Assembly (NCBI RefSeq): GCF_011043625.1
Contig: NZ_JAAKGT010000005.1
Span: forward strand, 62,001-126,000
Length of the DNA stretch: 64,000 nucleotides
Direction: 5' to 3'
DNA from: Caulobacter sp. 602-2
GTDB taxonomy: Bacteria > Pseudomonadota > Alphaproteobacteria > Caulobacterales > Caulobacteraceae
The position numbers and the translations under genes are program-made. How positions within the stretch are numbered: position 1 is the stretch's first letter; each line of letters opens with the position of its first letter. Shown here piece by piece: positions 28,485-36,623 of this stretch. Below the pieces are notes generated by a model. It ran no database searches. It saw only the letters and a program-made list of their open reading frames with translations, and was not told the DNA's origin.

Positions 28485-29201
28485 ATGATCCTCGCCGTCC
28501 TGCAAGCCCGCATGAGCTCCACCCGCCTGCCGGGCAAGGTGCTGATGCCGATCGTCCGCGCGCCGATGATCATCCGCCAGATCGAACGCGTCTCCCGCTC
28601 GCGCCGCATCGACAAGCTGGTGGTGGCCACCAGCACCGATCCGCTGGACGACGCCATCGAGGCCGCCGTGCGCAAGGACGGCGTCGCCGTGCACCGCGGT
28701 CCGCTGGCCAATGTGCTGGAGCGCTTCGTCGGCGCGCTGGACGCGCATCCGGCCGACCACGTGGTGCGCCTGACCGCCGACTGCCCGCTGGCCGACCCGA
28801 CGGTCATCGACGCCACCATCGACCTGCACCTGTCGTCCGGAGCCGACTACACCAGCAACAGCCCCGAAGGCGCGGCCTACCCTAAGGGTCTCGACGTCGA
28901 GGTGATCACGGCTTCGGGGCTGCGCCGCGCCGCCGCGCAGGCCGACAGTCCCGAGGCCCGCGAGCACGTCACCTGGGACGTCTGGAACAATCCCGACCGC
29001 TGGAACCTGGCCTGGCTGCCCGACGCGCCCGGCGAAGGCGACGTGCGCTGGACCGTCGACCGGCCCGACGACTACGCCTTCGTGGCGGCGGTCTATGACG
29101 CGCTCTATCCGAACAACCGGGCCTTCACCTCCGACGACGTCCGCGCCTTCGTGAAAGGCCGGGAAGACCTGCTGAACTACGGCGGCGACCGACGGGCCTA
29201 G
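28485..29201 (+). CDS. SpsF-like cytidylyltransferase family protein
   Basis: Nucleotidyltransferase of 238 aa in the CMP-sugar synthetase-like group. MILAVLQARMSSTRLPGKVLMP is the diagnostic N-terminal nucleotide loop (Q-A-R-x-x-S-x-R-L-P-G-K), followed by ATSTDPLDD and VRLTADCPLADP, the metal- and CTP-binding strand of this fold. YPKGLDVEVIT is also typical of SpsF. It probably activates an acidic or modified sugar with CTP for surface glycans, which fits the NeuB-family synthase about 3 kb downstream. Start 9 nt after the ELM1 gene, so co-transcribed. Confidence 0.92.
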   Translation: MILAVLQARMSSTRLPGKVLMPIVRAPMIIRQIERVSRSRRIDKLVVATSTDPLDDAIEAAVRKDGVAVHRGPLANVLERFVGALDAHPADHVVRLTADCPLADPTVIDATIDLHLSSGADYTSNSPEGAAYPKGLDVEVITASGLRRAAAQADSPEAREHVTWDVWNNPDRWNLAWLPDAPGEGDVRWTVDRPDDYAFVAAVYDALYPNNRAFTSDDVRAFVKGREDLLNYGGDRRA

Positions 29202-29341
29202 AGCCGGGTGCGACAATCGCGCCGCATCCCTTAAGGACAGGGTTAACAAAGTATTCGGCAAAGCGGCCCCAGGCTGCTGCCGCGACCGCTCCACCGGTTC
29301 GCGCCAGCTTTGAGGGGCCTCCGGTCAGGGGGCGGACGGAC

Positions 29342-29989
29342 ATGCGCGCCCTGCCGGACATCCGGGGTCTGAAGTACCCCGACGAGTTCATCGCCCGCCA
29401 CTTCTTCAAGCGCGGCCTGCACCAACGCGCCGGCAAGGTCGTGGAACTGGGCGGCGGCACGGGCAACAACCTGTCGCTCTACGCCGCCTACGGCTGGACC
29501 CTGACCAATGTCGACTATTCGGCCGCGGCGCTGGAAGACGCCCGCTGGAACCTGGGCGAGGCCGCGACCCTGATCCAGGCCGACCTGTCGCTGGGCCTGC
29601 CCGACGGGATCGAAGGTCCGATCGACGTCCTGCTGATCCCCAACCTGCTCTGCTACCTGACCAACGCCCAGGCCAATCGGGTGCTGACCGCCGTGCGCGA
29701 GAAGTTGGCGCCGAACGCCGAGGTCTTCGTTCGCACCCGCCTCGTCGACGACTATCGCTACGGCCGAGGCGTCGCCGAGGAACCGGACGGCTTCCGGCTG
29801 GCCACGCCGGAGACCGGCGAAGAAGGCCTGTTCAACCTGTTCTACACCGAGGCGGGCCTGGTGAACCGTCTGCGCGACGAGCTGGGCCTGGCCCAGCCGG
29901 ACGTCTTCCGCGTCTGCTTCGACAACCTGCAGGCCGGCGTCCGCGTGCCCAGCAACAGCGACCTCGTGGTCTGGGGGGCCGCGTCGTGA
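29342..29989 (+). CDS. Class I SAM-dependent methyltransferase
   Basis: The 215-aa protein has motif I as VVELGGGTGNNLSLYAAYG near residue 33, an acidic end of strand 2 in LTNVDYSAAALEDAR, and IDVLLIPNLLCYLTN as motif IV. The rest is typical of small-molecule methyltransferases. It lies in the surface-sugar cluster and its stop overlaps the GTG of the FAD protein by 4 nt, so the substrate may be a sugar of the same pathway. There is a 140-nt gap before it, room for a separate promoter. Confidence 0.88.
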   Translation: MRALPDIRGLKYPDEFIARHFFKRGLHQRAGKVVELGGGTGNNLSLYAAYGWTLTNVDYSAAALEDARWNLGEAATLIQADLSLGLPDGIEGPIDVLLIPNLLCYLTNAQANRVLTAVREKLAPNAEVFVRTRLVDDYRYGRGVAEEPDGFRLATPETGEEGLFNLFYTEAGLVNRLRDELGLAQPDVFRVCFDNLQAGVRVPSNSDLVVWGAAS

Positions 29990-31242
29990 ACGGCCGCATC
30001 CGCATCGTCGGCGGCGGCCTGACCGGGATCATGGCCGCCTTCGAGGCCCATCGCCTGGGCTGGCGCGACATCGAGCTGCACGAGCGCTTCGACGCCCTGG
30101 GCGGGGTTGCCCGCCCCAAGGTCGTGAACGGTGCTGAGATGCGCGACGGCTGCGTCTATTTCGGCCCTGAGGGCGACGCTCTGGTCGAACGCCTGAAGAC
30201 GCAAGGCGCGGCCTTCGAGACCTTCGACAACCGCTTCGGCTCGCTCAGCCTCGACGGCGCGGGCAAGCGCGTCTTCACCTGGGACTTCGGCGGCCCGGCC
30301 GTGGACTGCGCCAGCCTGCGGATCGCCCGGCCGGCCGGCGACAGCCTGGCCGACCGCATCGCCGCCTATCCCTCGCCGATCGCCGAGACCCTGTCCGAGT
30401 ACTGCCGCTGGCACCTGGGCGCCGACCTTTCCGCCGTGCACGGCGACGCGGCCATTCCGCTGGCCATCAACCGGGTCTATCCGGCCGGCGCCGAGACCCC
30501 GGCCCTGGTCGCGCTGAAGGCCTCGAACGAATGGGCCGACGAGCTGTACGGCGTCCCGCGCGGCCTTTCGGGTCGCACCGCCAACGTCACAGCCAGCCTG
30601 CCGGCCGGCGGCTTCACCGCCCTGTTCGAAACCTGCCGCCGCGCGCTGGAGGCCCTGGGCGTCGACATCCGGTTCGAGAGCCTGATCTCGCCGCGCCAGG
30701 TGATGGCCGAGCACGCCGCCGGCGACACCGTAGTGTGGGCCGCCAACCCGACGCCGCTGTTCAAGCCGATGGGCCTTTCGACCCCGTCGCTGGTGAAGAA
30801 GAGCTTCTTCACCTACGTCTTCGAAGCCGATTTCGACGGCCCCTGCCCCGTCTACGTCCAGAACTTCACGGCCAAGGGCGACTGCTTCCGGGCCTATCTG
30901 TACGAGAGCGGCGGCAAGACCCTGGTGGTGGCCGAGTGCGTGCGCGAGGCCGACCTGCGCGCCCTGCCCGGCGAGATCCGCGGCCTGCTGTCGGGCTTCG
31001 GCTCGCTGAAGACCGGCGCCCTGCTGCACTCGGGCGCCCAGCCGCGCTGGATCTATCATTCGCGCGACGCCATCGCGGGCCTTGGCCAGCTGCGCGCGAA
31101 GCTGACCGAGCGCTTCGGCGCCTCCTTCGTCTGCGGCGCCTGGGAGCCCTACGGCAAGAGCGCCAAGCTGGCCGAGGTGGACGCCGCCCTTGCGTCGGCA
31201 CGCGCCGCGCCCGCCGCCGGCGGCCTGGCCCTGGTCGGATGA
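29986..31242 (+). CDS. FAD/NAD(P)-binding oxidoreductase in surface-sugar cluster
   Basis: The N-terminus IRIVGGGLTGIMAAFEAHRLG with the acidic end IELHERFDALGG is a Rossmann dinucleotide fold of the amine-oxidase or UDP-galactopyranose-mutase-like type. The remaining 380 residues are not recognised in detail; VYPAGAETPALVALK and WAANPTPLFKP resemble the substrate domain of such enzymes. GTG start at 29986 overlaps the methyltransferase stop, and its own stop overlaps the ATG of the WbqC gene, so the three are tightly coupled. The likely role is sugar oxidation or isomerisation in this pathway, but this is inference from context. Confidence 0.8.
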   Translation: MNGRIRIVGGGLTGIMAAFEAHRLGWRDIELHERFDALGGVARPKVVNGAEMRDGCVYFGPEGDALVERLKTQGAAFETFDNRFGSLSLDGAGKRVFTWDFGGPAVDCASLRIARPAGDSLADRIAAYPSPIAETLSEYCRWHLGADLSAVHGDAAIPLAINRVYPAGAETPALVALKASNEWADELYGVPRGLSGRTANVTASLPAGGFTALFETCRRALEALGVDIRFESLISPRQVMAEHAAGDTVVWAANPTPLFKPMGLSTPSLVKKSFFTYVFEADFDGPCPVYVQNFTAKGDCFRAYLYESGGKTLVVAECVREADLRALPGEIRGLLSGFGSLKTGALLHSGAQPRWIYHSRDAIAGLGQLRAKLTERFGASFVCGAWEPYGKSAKLAEVDAALASARAAPAAGGLALVG

Positions 31243-31946
31243 ACCAGACCTCGCCCCCGAGAACGGCGGCGATCATGCAGCCGACCTATCTGCCGTATCT
31301 GGGCTATTTCCAGCTGATGTCGGCCAGCGACGTCTTCGTCTTTCTCGACGACGTGCAGTTCGCCCGCCGCTCGTGGCAGTCGCGCAACCGGATCCTCACC
31401 GCCCAGGGCGAGCTGATGCTCACCGTGCCAGTGAAGAAGCACGACCGCGACACGCCGATCCACGCTATCCGCATCGACGACAGCCAGACTTGGCGCGACA
31501 AGCACCTGGCCGCCATCCGTCACGCCTACGGCAAGCGGCCGTTCTTCGCCGAGGGCTTCGCCTTCGTAGCCGAGCAACTGGCCCGCGAACACGACGGCGC
31601 CCTGGCCGACCTGACCTGCGGCCTGGCCCAGGCCGCGGCCGAGCAGATCGGCATCGACACACAATTCGTCCGCGCTTCGAGCCTGAACGCGGTCGGCGCC
31701 CGCTCCGAACACCTGCTGGCCATCTGCCGCACGGTGCAAGCCGAGGCCTACGTCTCGCCGACCGGATCGGCCGACTACATGGAAGAGGACGGCGTCTTCG
31801 CCGCCGCCGGCTTCCCGGTTCGCTTCAAGCCCTGCAATCTGGCGGAGTATCCCCAGGGTCGGCCGGAGTTCACGCCCTATATGAGCTTCGTCGACGCCCT
31901 GATGAACGTCGGCTGGACCGGGCTGAAGGCGCTGGTCGCTGCTTAG
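31239..31946 (+). CDS. WbqC family protein
   Basis: The 235-aa product starts AAIMQPTYLPYLGYFQLMSASDVFVFLDDVQFARRSWQSRN, the conserved beginning of WbqC (PF08889), and has AYVSPTGSADYM with FTPYMSFVDALM near the end. WbqC-like proteins are common in O-antigen and nonulosonic-acid clusters, where acyltransferase or aminotransferase-related roles have been guessed; the reaction is unproven. ATG overlaps the upstream stop (ATGA). Converges on the 145-aa minus-strand gene with a 4-bp overlap of stop codons. Confidence 0.9.
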   Translation: MNQTSPPRTAAIMQPTYLPYLGYFQLMSASDVFVFLDDVQFARRSWQSRNRILTAQGELMLTVPVKKHDRDTPIHAIRIDDSQTWRDKHLAAIRHAYGKRPFFAEGFAFVAEQLAREHDGALADLTCGLAQAAAEQIGIDTQFVRASSLNAVGARSEHLLAICRTVQAEAYVSPTGSADYMEEDGVFAAAGFPVRFKPCNLAEYPQGRPEFTPYMSFVDALMNVGWTGLKALVAA

Positions 31947-32380
31947 GGCTCGACCACCGGCAGAGACCTGAGCGCTTCTTCGTACGCGTCCCGAGCGAAG
32001 GCGATAGGAGCCAGCCCGGCATAGCCTTCGTCGCCGGCATATCGCCCGAAGGCGCTCCAGCGCACGACGTCGCCCTCGACCTCGATCCGCGCATAGAACG
32101 GATCGCACGCCCACTCGCCGCACTGGCAGCCGAGCAGCACCGTGCCGTCATCGCCCGTCGGCCAGTCGCCTCGCCCCAGGTAGTGGCGATCGAGCGGCCC
32201 GAAGCGGAAGTACTCCGGGATCAGGCCGCCGCGTTCTTCGCTCGAGAGCTTGTCGAACCCCTGCTCGCGCTCGAAGGCCGCAACGAAGTCGATCAACGAC
32301 ACGCCATCGATCCAGGGCACGACGATGGTCGTTCCGCCCTCGCGCGCCAGGCTCTCGAAGGCGATCGCGCTGAGCCTCAC
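31943..32380 (-). CDS. Conserved hypothetical protein (145 aa)
   Basis: Contains LLGCQCGEWACDPFYARIEVEGDVVRWSAFG near residue 82, a Cys-x-Cys-x-x-x-x-Cys pattern I have the impression of seeing in a widespread uncharacterised family. No signal peptide. GTG start overlaps the stop of the neuB-like gene by 4 nt, indicating translational coupling with the nonulosonate synthase, although the protein does not look like a sugar enzyme. The cysteines could bind a metal. Function unknown. Confidence 0.82.
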   Translation of the reverse strand: MRLSAIAFESLAREGGTTIVVPWIDGVSLIDFVAAFEREQGFDKLSSEERGGLIPEYFRFGPLDRHYLGRGDWPTGDDGTVLLGCQCGEWACDPFYARIEVEGDVVRWSAFGRYAGDEGYAGLAPIAFARDAYEEALRSLPVVEP

Positions 32381-33435
32381 CCGGCCACCATGTCCCAGGC
32401 CAACGGTTCGCCGCGGGTCAGGGCGCGGGCCGCGGGACGGCCCAGAACCTTGTCGAGATCGGCCGGCGGCAGGCCGTTGCCCGGACGCACCGAGCGGACA
32501 TTGTCGCGGGTCAGCGGCGCGCCGGCCGGCACGTCGGCGGTGACGTAGAGCGAGCGGCGGAACAGCAACGAGCCCTGCTCGGAGCCCAGCACGTCATAGT
32601 GAGCGCGGCCGAGCGAGGCCCAGGCGTTCTTCGTGTCGTCGACCAGGGCCTTGAACTCGGCCGGCTCCAGGCTGAAGGCGGCGTCGGGGCCGCCGTCGGC
32701 GCGGGCCAGGGTGAAGTGCTTTTCGACCGCGCAGGCGCCGACCGACACCGCCGCCACCGAGGCGGCCGTGCCTGGCGTGTGGTCCGACAGCCCGATCGGG
32801 CAGCCGAAGCGGGCGGCCATGTCGGCCACGGTCCGCACGTTGGCGTCGGCGAAGGTGGCCGGATAGCTGGACACGCAGTGCAGCAGCAGCACGCCCGGCG
32901 CGCCGGCTTCCAGGGCGGTGCTGCGGGCGGTCTCGATCTCGGCCAGGTTGGCCATGCCGGTCGAGATGATCAGCGGCTTGCCCTGGCTGGCGGCGTAGCG
33001 GATCAGCGGCAGGTCGACGGCCTCGAACGAGGCGATCTTGTAGGCCGGCGCGTCGAGCCCCGCCAGCAGGTCGACCGCGGTCTCGTCGAAGGGGCTGGAG
33101 AAGATGGTCACGCCGCGCTTGCGGGCCCGCTCGAAGATGGCCGCGTGCCACTCGAACGGGGTGTGGGCCTCTTCGTACAGTTCGTACAGGCTGCGTCCGT
33201 CCCACAGGCCGCCGTGGATCTTGAACTCGGGCCGGTCGACGTCGAGCGTGATGGTGTCGGCGGTGTAGGTCTGGATCTTGATGGCGTCGCAGCCGGTGTC
33301 GGCGGCGGCGTCGACCATCTCAAGGCAGCGGTCGAGGCTGCCGTTGTGGTTCCCCGACAGCTCGCAGATCACGTAGGGCGGATGGTCCGCGCCGATCTTG
33401 CGGCCGGCGATCTCGATTTCGGGCGAAGCGGTCAT
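32377..33435 (-). CDS. neuB: NeuB-family N-acetylneuraminate/nonulosonate synthase
   Basis: Condenses phosphoenolpyruvate with an N-acylated hexose to make a nine-carbon sugar (neuraminic, legionaminic or pseudaminic acid). The 352-aa chain has the TIM barrel opening YVICELSGNHNGSLDRCLEM, CDAIKIQTYTADTITLD, FSSPFDETAVDLL, GMANLAEIE, LLHCVSSYPA and GLSDHTPGTAASVAAVSVGACAVEKHFTLAR, ending with an antifreeze-like SAF domain (RRSLYVTADVPAGAPLTRDNV). Which sugar is made cannot be read off. ATG 33435 has only a weak ribosome site; a longer frame adds an atypical N-terminus. Flagellin glycosylation in Caulobacter uses such sugars, so that is a likely sink. Confidence 0.95.
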   Translation of the reverse strand: MTASPEIEIAGRKIGADHPPYVICELSGNHNGSLDRCLEMVDAAADTGCDAIKIQTYTADTITLDVDRPEFKIHGGLWDGRSLYELYEEAHTPFEWHAAIFERARKRGVTIFSSPFDETAVDLLAGLDAPAYKIASFEAVDLPLIRYAASQGKPLIISTGMANLAEIETARSTALEAGAPGVLLLHCVSSYPATFADANVRTVADMAARFGCPIGLSDHTPGTAASVAAVSVGACAVEKHFTLARADGGPDAAFSLEPAEFKALVDDTKNAWASLGRAHYDVLGSEQGSLLFRRSLYVTADVPAGAPLTRDNVRSVRPGNGLPPADLDKVLGRPAARALTRGEPLAWDMVAG

Positions 33436-33490
33436 GGGCGGAAACTCACGCGGTTTGTTGCCTATTAACCCTGAAATCGTGGACGAGCCG

Positions 33491-33784
33491 TCAATCCCCG
33501 CCGCCATCGCCCCCGCAGCTTCCGCCGTCGGAGGACGAACCGAAGTCTGATGACGATGAAGAGGACGAGCTGTCGAAAGAGTGGCTCGTGCCGCTGTCGC
33601 CGCCGTCGCCCTTCTTGCCGCCGGCCTTGGCCTCGGCGGGCTTTGCCATCTGCAGCGCGGTGCCCAGGCCCCCGCCGATGGCGATGCCCACCCCGATGCC
33701 GATCGCCAGATTGTCGAGCGCCAGGCCCAGCGCGACCCCGATCGCCGTACCGACGCCGATCCCGATGTTCAATCCGCCCTTCAT
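33491..33784 (-). CDS. Glycine-rich membrane-like protein with serine tract (97 aa)
   Basis: The first ~45 residues are a Gly/Ile/Ala alternating hydrophobic stretch (GIGVGTAIGVALGLALDNLAIGIGVGIAIGGGLG), consistent with a glycine-zipper membrane hairpin. The tail holds a run of eight serines and ends SDGGSCGGDGGGD. Such tails occur in small membrane proteins of many bacteria; function unknown. ATG 33784 follows AGGGGAG; an earlier TTG is less likely. It sits 55 nt upstream of the neuB-like start on the same strand and may share its transcript. Confidence 0.78.
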   Translation of the reverse strand: MKGGLNIGIGVGTAIGVALGLALDNLAIGIGVGIAIGGGLGTALQMAKPAEAKAGGKKGDGGDSGTSHSFDSSSSSSSSDFGSSSDGGSCGGDGGGD

Positions 33785-33877
33785 GGGCTCCCCTATCAAC
33801 TCAGCGACCGATCTCTATGACGGCCGCCTCTCCCGCCAAGGTCTGCCGAAAAATAACCTAGGCGTAGATCGTTTGCC

Positions 33878-34078
33878 TCAAGCCGCGGCGGCGTAGGCCA
33901 GCGCGGCGCGAACGTCGTCGGCTTCGAGGTAGGGATACTCCTGCAGCACCTCGCCTGGCGTCATGCCGGCCGCCAGCATTTCCAGGATATCCTGAACCCG
34001 CACCCGCAGATCGCGGATGCAGGGGCGACCGCCGGCCTTGCCAGGATCGATCGTGATGCGTTCCAGCAACGGGTTCAT
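33878..34078 (-). CDS. DUF433 domain protein (antitoxin-like), orphan
   Basis: The 66-aa protein reads ERITIDPGKAGGRPCIRDLRVRVQDILEMLAAGMTPGEVLQEYPYLEADDVRAALAYAA, a full DUF433 domain, with G-K-P-C-I-x-(G/D)-x-R as signature and a helix-turn-helix-like core. These are usually antitoxins paired with a downstream DUF5615 PIN-like toxin in the same operon, but no such gene follows within the 78 nt before the next gene. Either the toxin has been lost or the protein acts alone. Divergent from trxB by 46 nt. Confidence 0.88.
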   Translation of the reverse strand: MNPLLERITIDPGKAGGRPCIRDLRVRVQDILEMLAAGMTPGEVLQEYPYLEADDVRAALAYAAAA

Positions 34079-34124
34079 GGCGTGCAATGTAGCGCAGGAG
34101 CGGAATCGCGCCTAGATATCGCCC

Positions 34125-35132
34125 ATGTCCACCACCGCTCCCCGCCAGACGCGCTGCCTGATCATCGGTTCGGGCCCCGCCGGCTACACCGCCGCCATCT
34201 ACGCCGCCCGCGCGCTGCTCAAGCCCGTGCTCATCGCCGGCATCCAGCCGGGCGGCCAGCTGACCATCACGACCGACGTCGAGAACTATCCAGGCTTCGC
34301 CGACGTCATCCAGGGGCCCTGGCTGATGGACCAGATGCGCGCCCAGGCCGAGCACGTGGGCACCGAGTTCGTCAGCGACATCGTGATGTCGGTCGACCTC
34401 TCCAAGCGTCCGTTCGTGGTCAAGACCGACAGCGGCCAGGACTGGATCGCCGAGACGATCATCATCGCCACCGGCGCCCAGGCCAAGTGGCTGGGCCTGG
34501 AGAGCGAGAGCAAGTTCCAGGGCTTCGGCGTTTCGGCCTGCGCCACCTGCGACGGCTTCTTCTATCGCAACAAGGAAGTCGTGGTGGTCGGCGGCGGCAA
34601 CACGGCCGTCGAGGAAGCCCTGTTCCTGACCAGCTTCGCCAGCAAGGTCACGCTGGTGCACCGCAAGGACGAGCTGCGGGCCGAGAAGATCCTGCAGGAG
34701 CGCCTGCTGGCCCATCCGAAGGTCGAAGTGGTCTGGGACAGCGTCATCGACGAGGTCGTCGGCGACAGCGAACCGATGGGCGTCACCGGCGTGCGCCTGA
34801 AGAATATCAAGACCGGCGAGTTCACCGAGCTTGCGACCGACGGCGTGTTCATCGCCATCGGCCACGCTCCGTCGTCGGAGCTGTTCGCCGGCCAGCTGGA
34901 AGTCGGCCCGGGCGGCTACCTGAAGGTCAAGCCGGGCACGGCCTCGACGGCCATCGAAGGCGTCTACGCCGCCGGCGACGTCACCGACGACGTCTACCGC
35001 CAGGCGGTGACCGCCGCCGGCATGGGCTGCATGGCCGCCCTGGAGGCGGTGCGGTTCCTGGCCGAGGAAGACCACAAGAAGGCTCACCATCCGATCAGCC
35101 ACGCCGAAGCCAACGAAATCGGCGCCTGGTAG
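34125..35132 (+). CDS. trxB: Thioredoxin reductase
   Basis: FAD- and NADPH-dependent flavoenzyme that reduces thioredoxin. The 335-aa chain has the FAD fold CLIIGSGPAGYTAAIYAARA, the redox-active CATC in GVSACATCDGFFYRN, the NADPH fold VVVVGGGNTAVEEALFLT, and GVYAAGDVTDDVYRQAVTAAGMGCMAALEA at the C-terminal FAD site. Length and order match the low-molecular-weight bacterial type. A strong terminator follows, so it is monocistronic. Confidence 0.98.
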   Translation: MSTTAPRQTRCLIIGSGPAGYTAAIYAARALLKPVLIAGIQPGGQLTITTDVENYPGFADVIQGPWLMDQMRAQAEHVGTEFVSDIVMSVDLSKRPFVVKTDSGQDWIAETIIIATGAQAKWLGLESESKFQGFGVSACATCDGFFYRNKEVVVVGGGNTAVEEALFLTSFASKVTLVHRKDELRAEKILQERLLAHPKVEVVWDSVIDEVVGDSEPMGVTGVRLKNIKTGEFTELATDGVFIAIGHAPSSELFAGQLEVGPGGYLKVKPGTASTAIEGVYAAGDVTDDVYRQAVTAAGMGCMAALEAVRFLAEEDHKKAHHPISHAEANEIGAW

Positions 35133-35157
35133 GGCCGGGTTTGATCGAAGCTTGAGA

Positions 35158-35184
35158 GGGGGCGACGAAAGTCGCCCCCTTTTT
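35158..35184 (+). terminator. Rho-independent terminator of trxB
   Basis: Perfect 9-bp stem GGGGGCGAC/GTCGCCCCC with a GAAA tetraloop and TTTTT, 26 nt past the trxB stop. Confidence 0.95.
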
Positions 35185-35219
35185 CGTTCGGTCGGCCCCT
35201 CCGGCCCTTCGTCCAAGGC

Positions 35220-35351
35220 GCTCCCCCTGAAGGGGGAGCTGTCGTGGAGCGACTGAGGGGGAAGAAACTTCCCACGTCGAGGCCCGGCTCAGGCTCATCA
35301 GGAACTTCCCCCTCCGGCCCTCCGGGCCACCTCCCCCTTCAGGGGGAGGAT
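35220..35351. repeat. Inverted pair of palindromic repeats (REPIN-like)
   Basis: Left unit 35220-35264 (GCTCCCCCTGAAGGGGGAGC, then TGTCGTGGAGCGACTGAGGG, then GGAAG) and right unit 35304-35351 (CTTCCCCCTCCGGCCC, TCCGGGCCACCTCCCCC, TTCAGGGGGAGG) are head-to-head, each with an internal hairpin. The same composite layout, with a shared CTCATCAG in the spacer, occurs at 52795-52924. No coding content. Confidence 0.85.
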
Positions 35352-35385
35352 CTGGAGGGACGGGCCTTTGCCCGTGGGGGATCTT

Positions 35386-36609
35386 CTAGAGCGGGTTCAG
35401 CAGGTTGGGCGGCCGGGGTTTCGGCTTGGGCGGCGGCGGCGGAAGGGGCTCGACGACCGGCGGCGGGGCGGGCTTGGCGGCGGCTTCGGCCTGGACCTCG
35501 GGCAGCACTTCCAGGGCCTTGTTGATGCGGGCGATCTCTTCGGGGGTGGCGATGCGGCGACCGGCGACGCTGCCTTCGACCCGGATGCGCTCGCCCCCCG
35601 GCGCGGCGGCGTCGGGGATCACCACCAGCCTGGCGTCCTTCAGCGCCGCGCTCGGCGCCGGGCCGCCCAGGGTCTGGGCGAGGTTCTGGGCCAGGACGGC
35701 CGGCGGCGCGGCCTCCAGCGTGCGCGGGTCCGCGCCCATCAGGGTGTCGGCCGAGATCCTGGTCTCGCCGCCGGCGTAGCGGCCGTTGAAGGCGGCCAGC
35801 CTGCCCGAAGGGCCGGTCCAGCGGTAGAAGATGTGCGTGCCGACTTGGCGCAGCTTCACGAGGGTCGGCGCCCAGTACGGGGCCACATAGTCGGCGTGGT
35901 AGTGGGTTGCCACGCCCACGTCCTTCATCACGAAGCCCGACAGCGCCCGCCGGGCCACGGCCTGGGCGCGGTCCCAGATCGTCGGAACCACCGTCTTCTC
36001 CAGCGAGCCGTCGCAGGTGAAGCTGAACTGGCAGCCGGTGCTGCGCAGCGAGCCCTCGTAGATCACGCCGCAGATCGACTTGGGATAGCCCGGATGTCGC
36101 AGGCGGTTGAGCACGGTCTGGGCCACGGCCTGCTGGCCTTCGGGCGCCTCGAAGCCGGCCTCGAAATAGACCGCCTGGGTCAGGCAGTGCAGAGCCCGGG
36201 CCCGCTCCTCGCCCGAGGCCTTGAGCACGAAGGGCCTGGCGGCCTCGATCGGCAGGGGCGCGGGCAGGCGGTAGCCGTTGATCAGCCGCGCATCCGCAAA
36301 GTCCGGCACGCCGTCGCCCAGCACCGGGATGGTGGCGATGTCGATCACCTCCCAGCCCTTCACCCGGCCCCAGTAGTCCTTGCGCGGGCGCGGGTCGTGA
36401 CGACGGGCCAGGGCCAGCATCGCCGGATCCATGTCGGCCGTGTAGCGCGCCAGACCCGCGTCGGAGAGCGCCCCGGCCTCATTGGCCACCCCCGCCGCCC
36501 GGCCGTGCTGGCGCGGCAGGTGCCAGGCCGTCGCGCACGCAGAAAGGCCGCCGACGGCGATCAGCGCCGCGGCGGCCTTCTTGCCCGGATGTCGCCTTGG
36601 GGACGGCAC
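35386..36609 (-). CDS. SleB-type cell wall hydrolase, lipoprotein-like
   Basis: The 407-aa protein starts with a short basic stretch, a hydrophobic segment and LSACA, a plausible lipobox near residue 25. The hydrolase_2/SleB domain (PF07486) spans about residues 130-270: LTQAVYFEAGFEAPEGQQAVAQTVLNR, with the catalytic glutamate in the Y-F-E-A-G segment, then HPGYPKSICGVIYEG and GCQFSFTCDGSL. The C-terminus is proline-rich (PPPPPKPKPRPPNLLNPL), as in wall-spanning proteins. Expected role: cutting septal or lateral murein. A paralogue lies at 51055-52152. Confidence 0.9.
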   Translation of the reverse strand: MPSPRRHPGKKAAAALIAVGGLSACATAWHLPRQHGRAAGVANEAGALSDAGLARYTADMDPAMLALARRHDPRPRKDYWGRVKGWEVIDIATIPVLGDGVPDFADARLINGYRLPAPLPIEAARPFVLKASGEERARALHCLTQAVYFEAGFEAPEGQQAVAQTVLNRLRHPGYPKSICGVIYEGSLRSTGCQFSFTCDGSLEKTVVPTIWDRAQAVARRALSGFVMKDVGVATHYHADYVAPYWAPTLVKLRQVGTHIFYRWTGPSGRLAAFNGRYAGGETRISADTLMGADPRTLEAAPPAVLAQNLAQTLGGPAPSAALKDARLVVIPDAAAPGGERIRVEGSVAGRRIATPEEIARINKALEVLPEVQAEAAAKPAPPPVVEPLPPPPPKPKPRPPNLLNPL

Positions 36610-36623
36610 GCGGGGTGTTCGGA

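Noticed and set aside
29231..29246. TTAA...TTAAC pair before the methyltransferase gene, like a CtrA box
   Set aside because: Spacing is 8 nt, not 7, and there is no cell-cycle context; likely chance.
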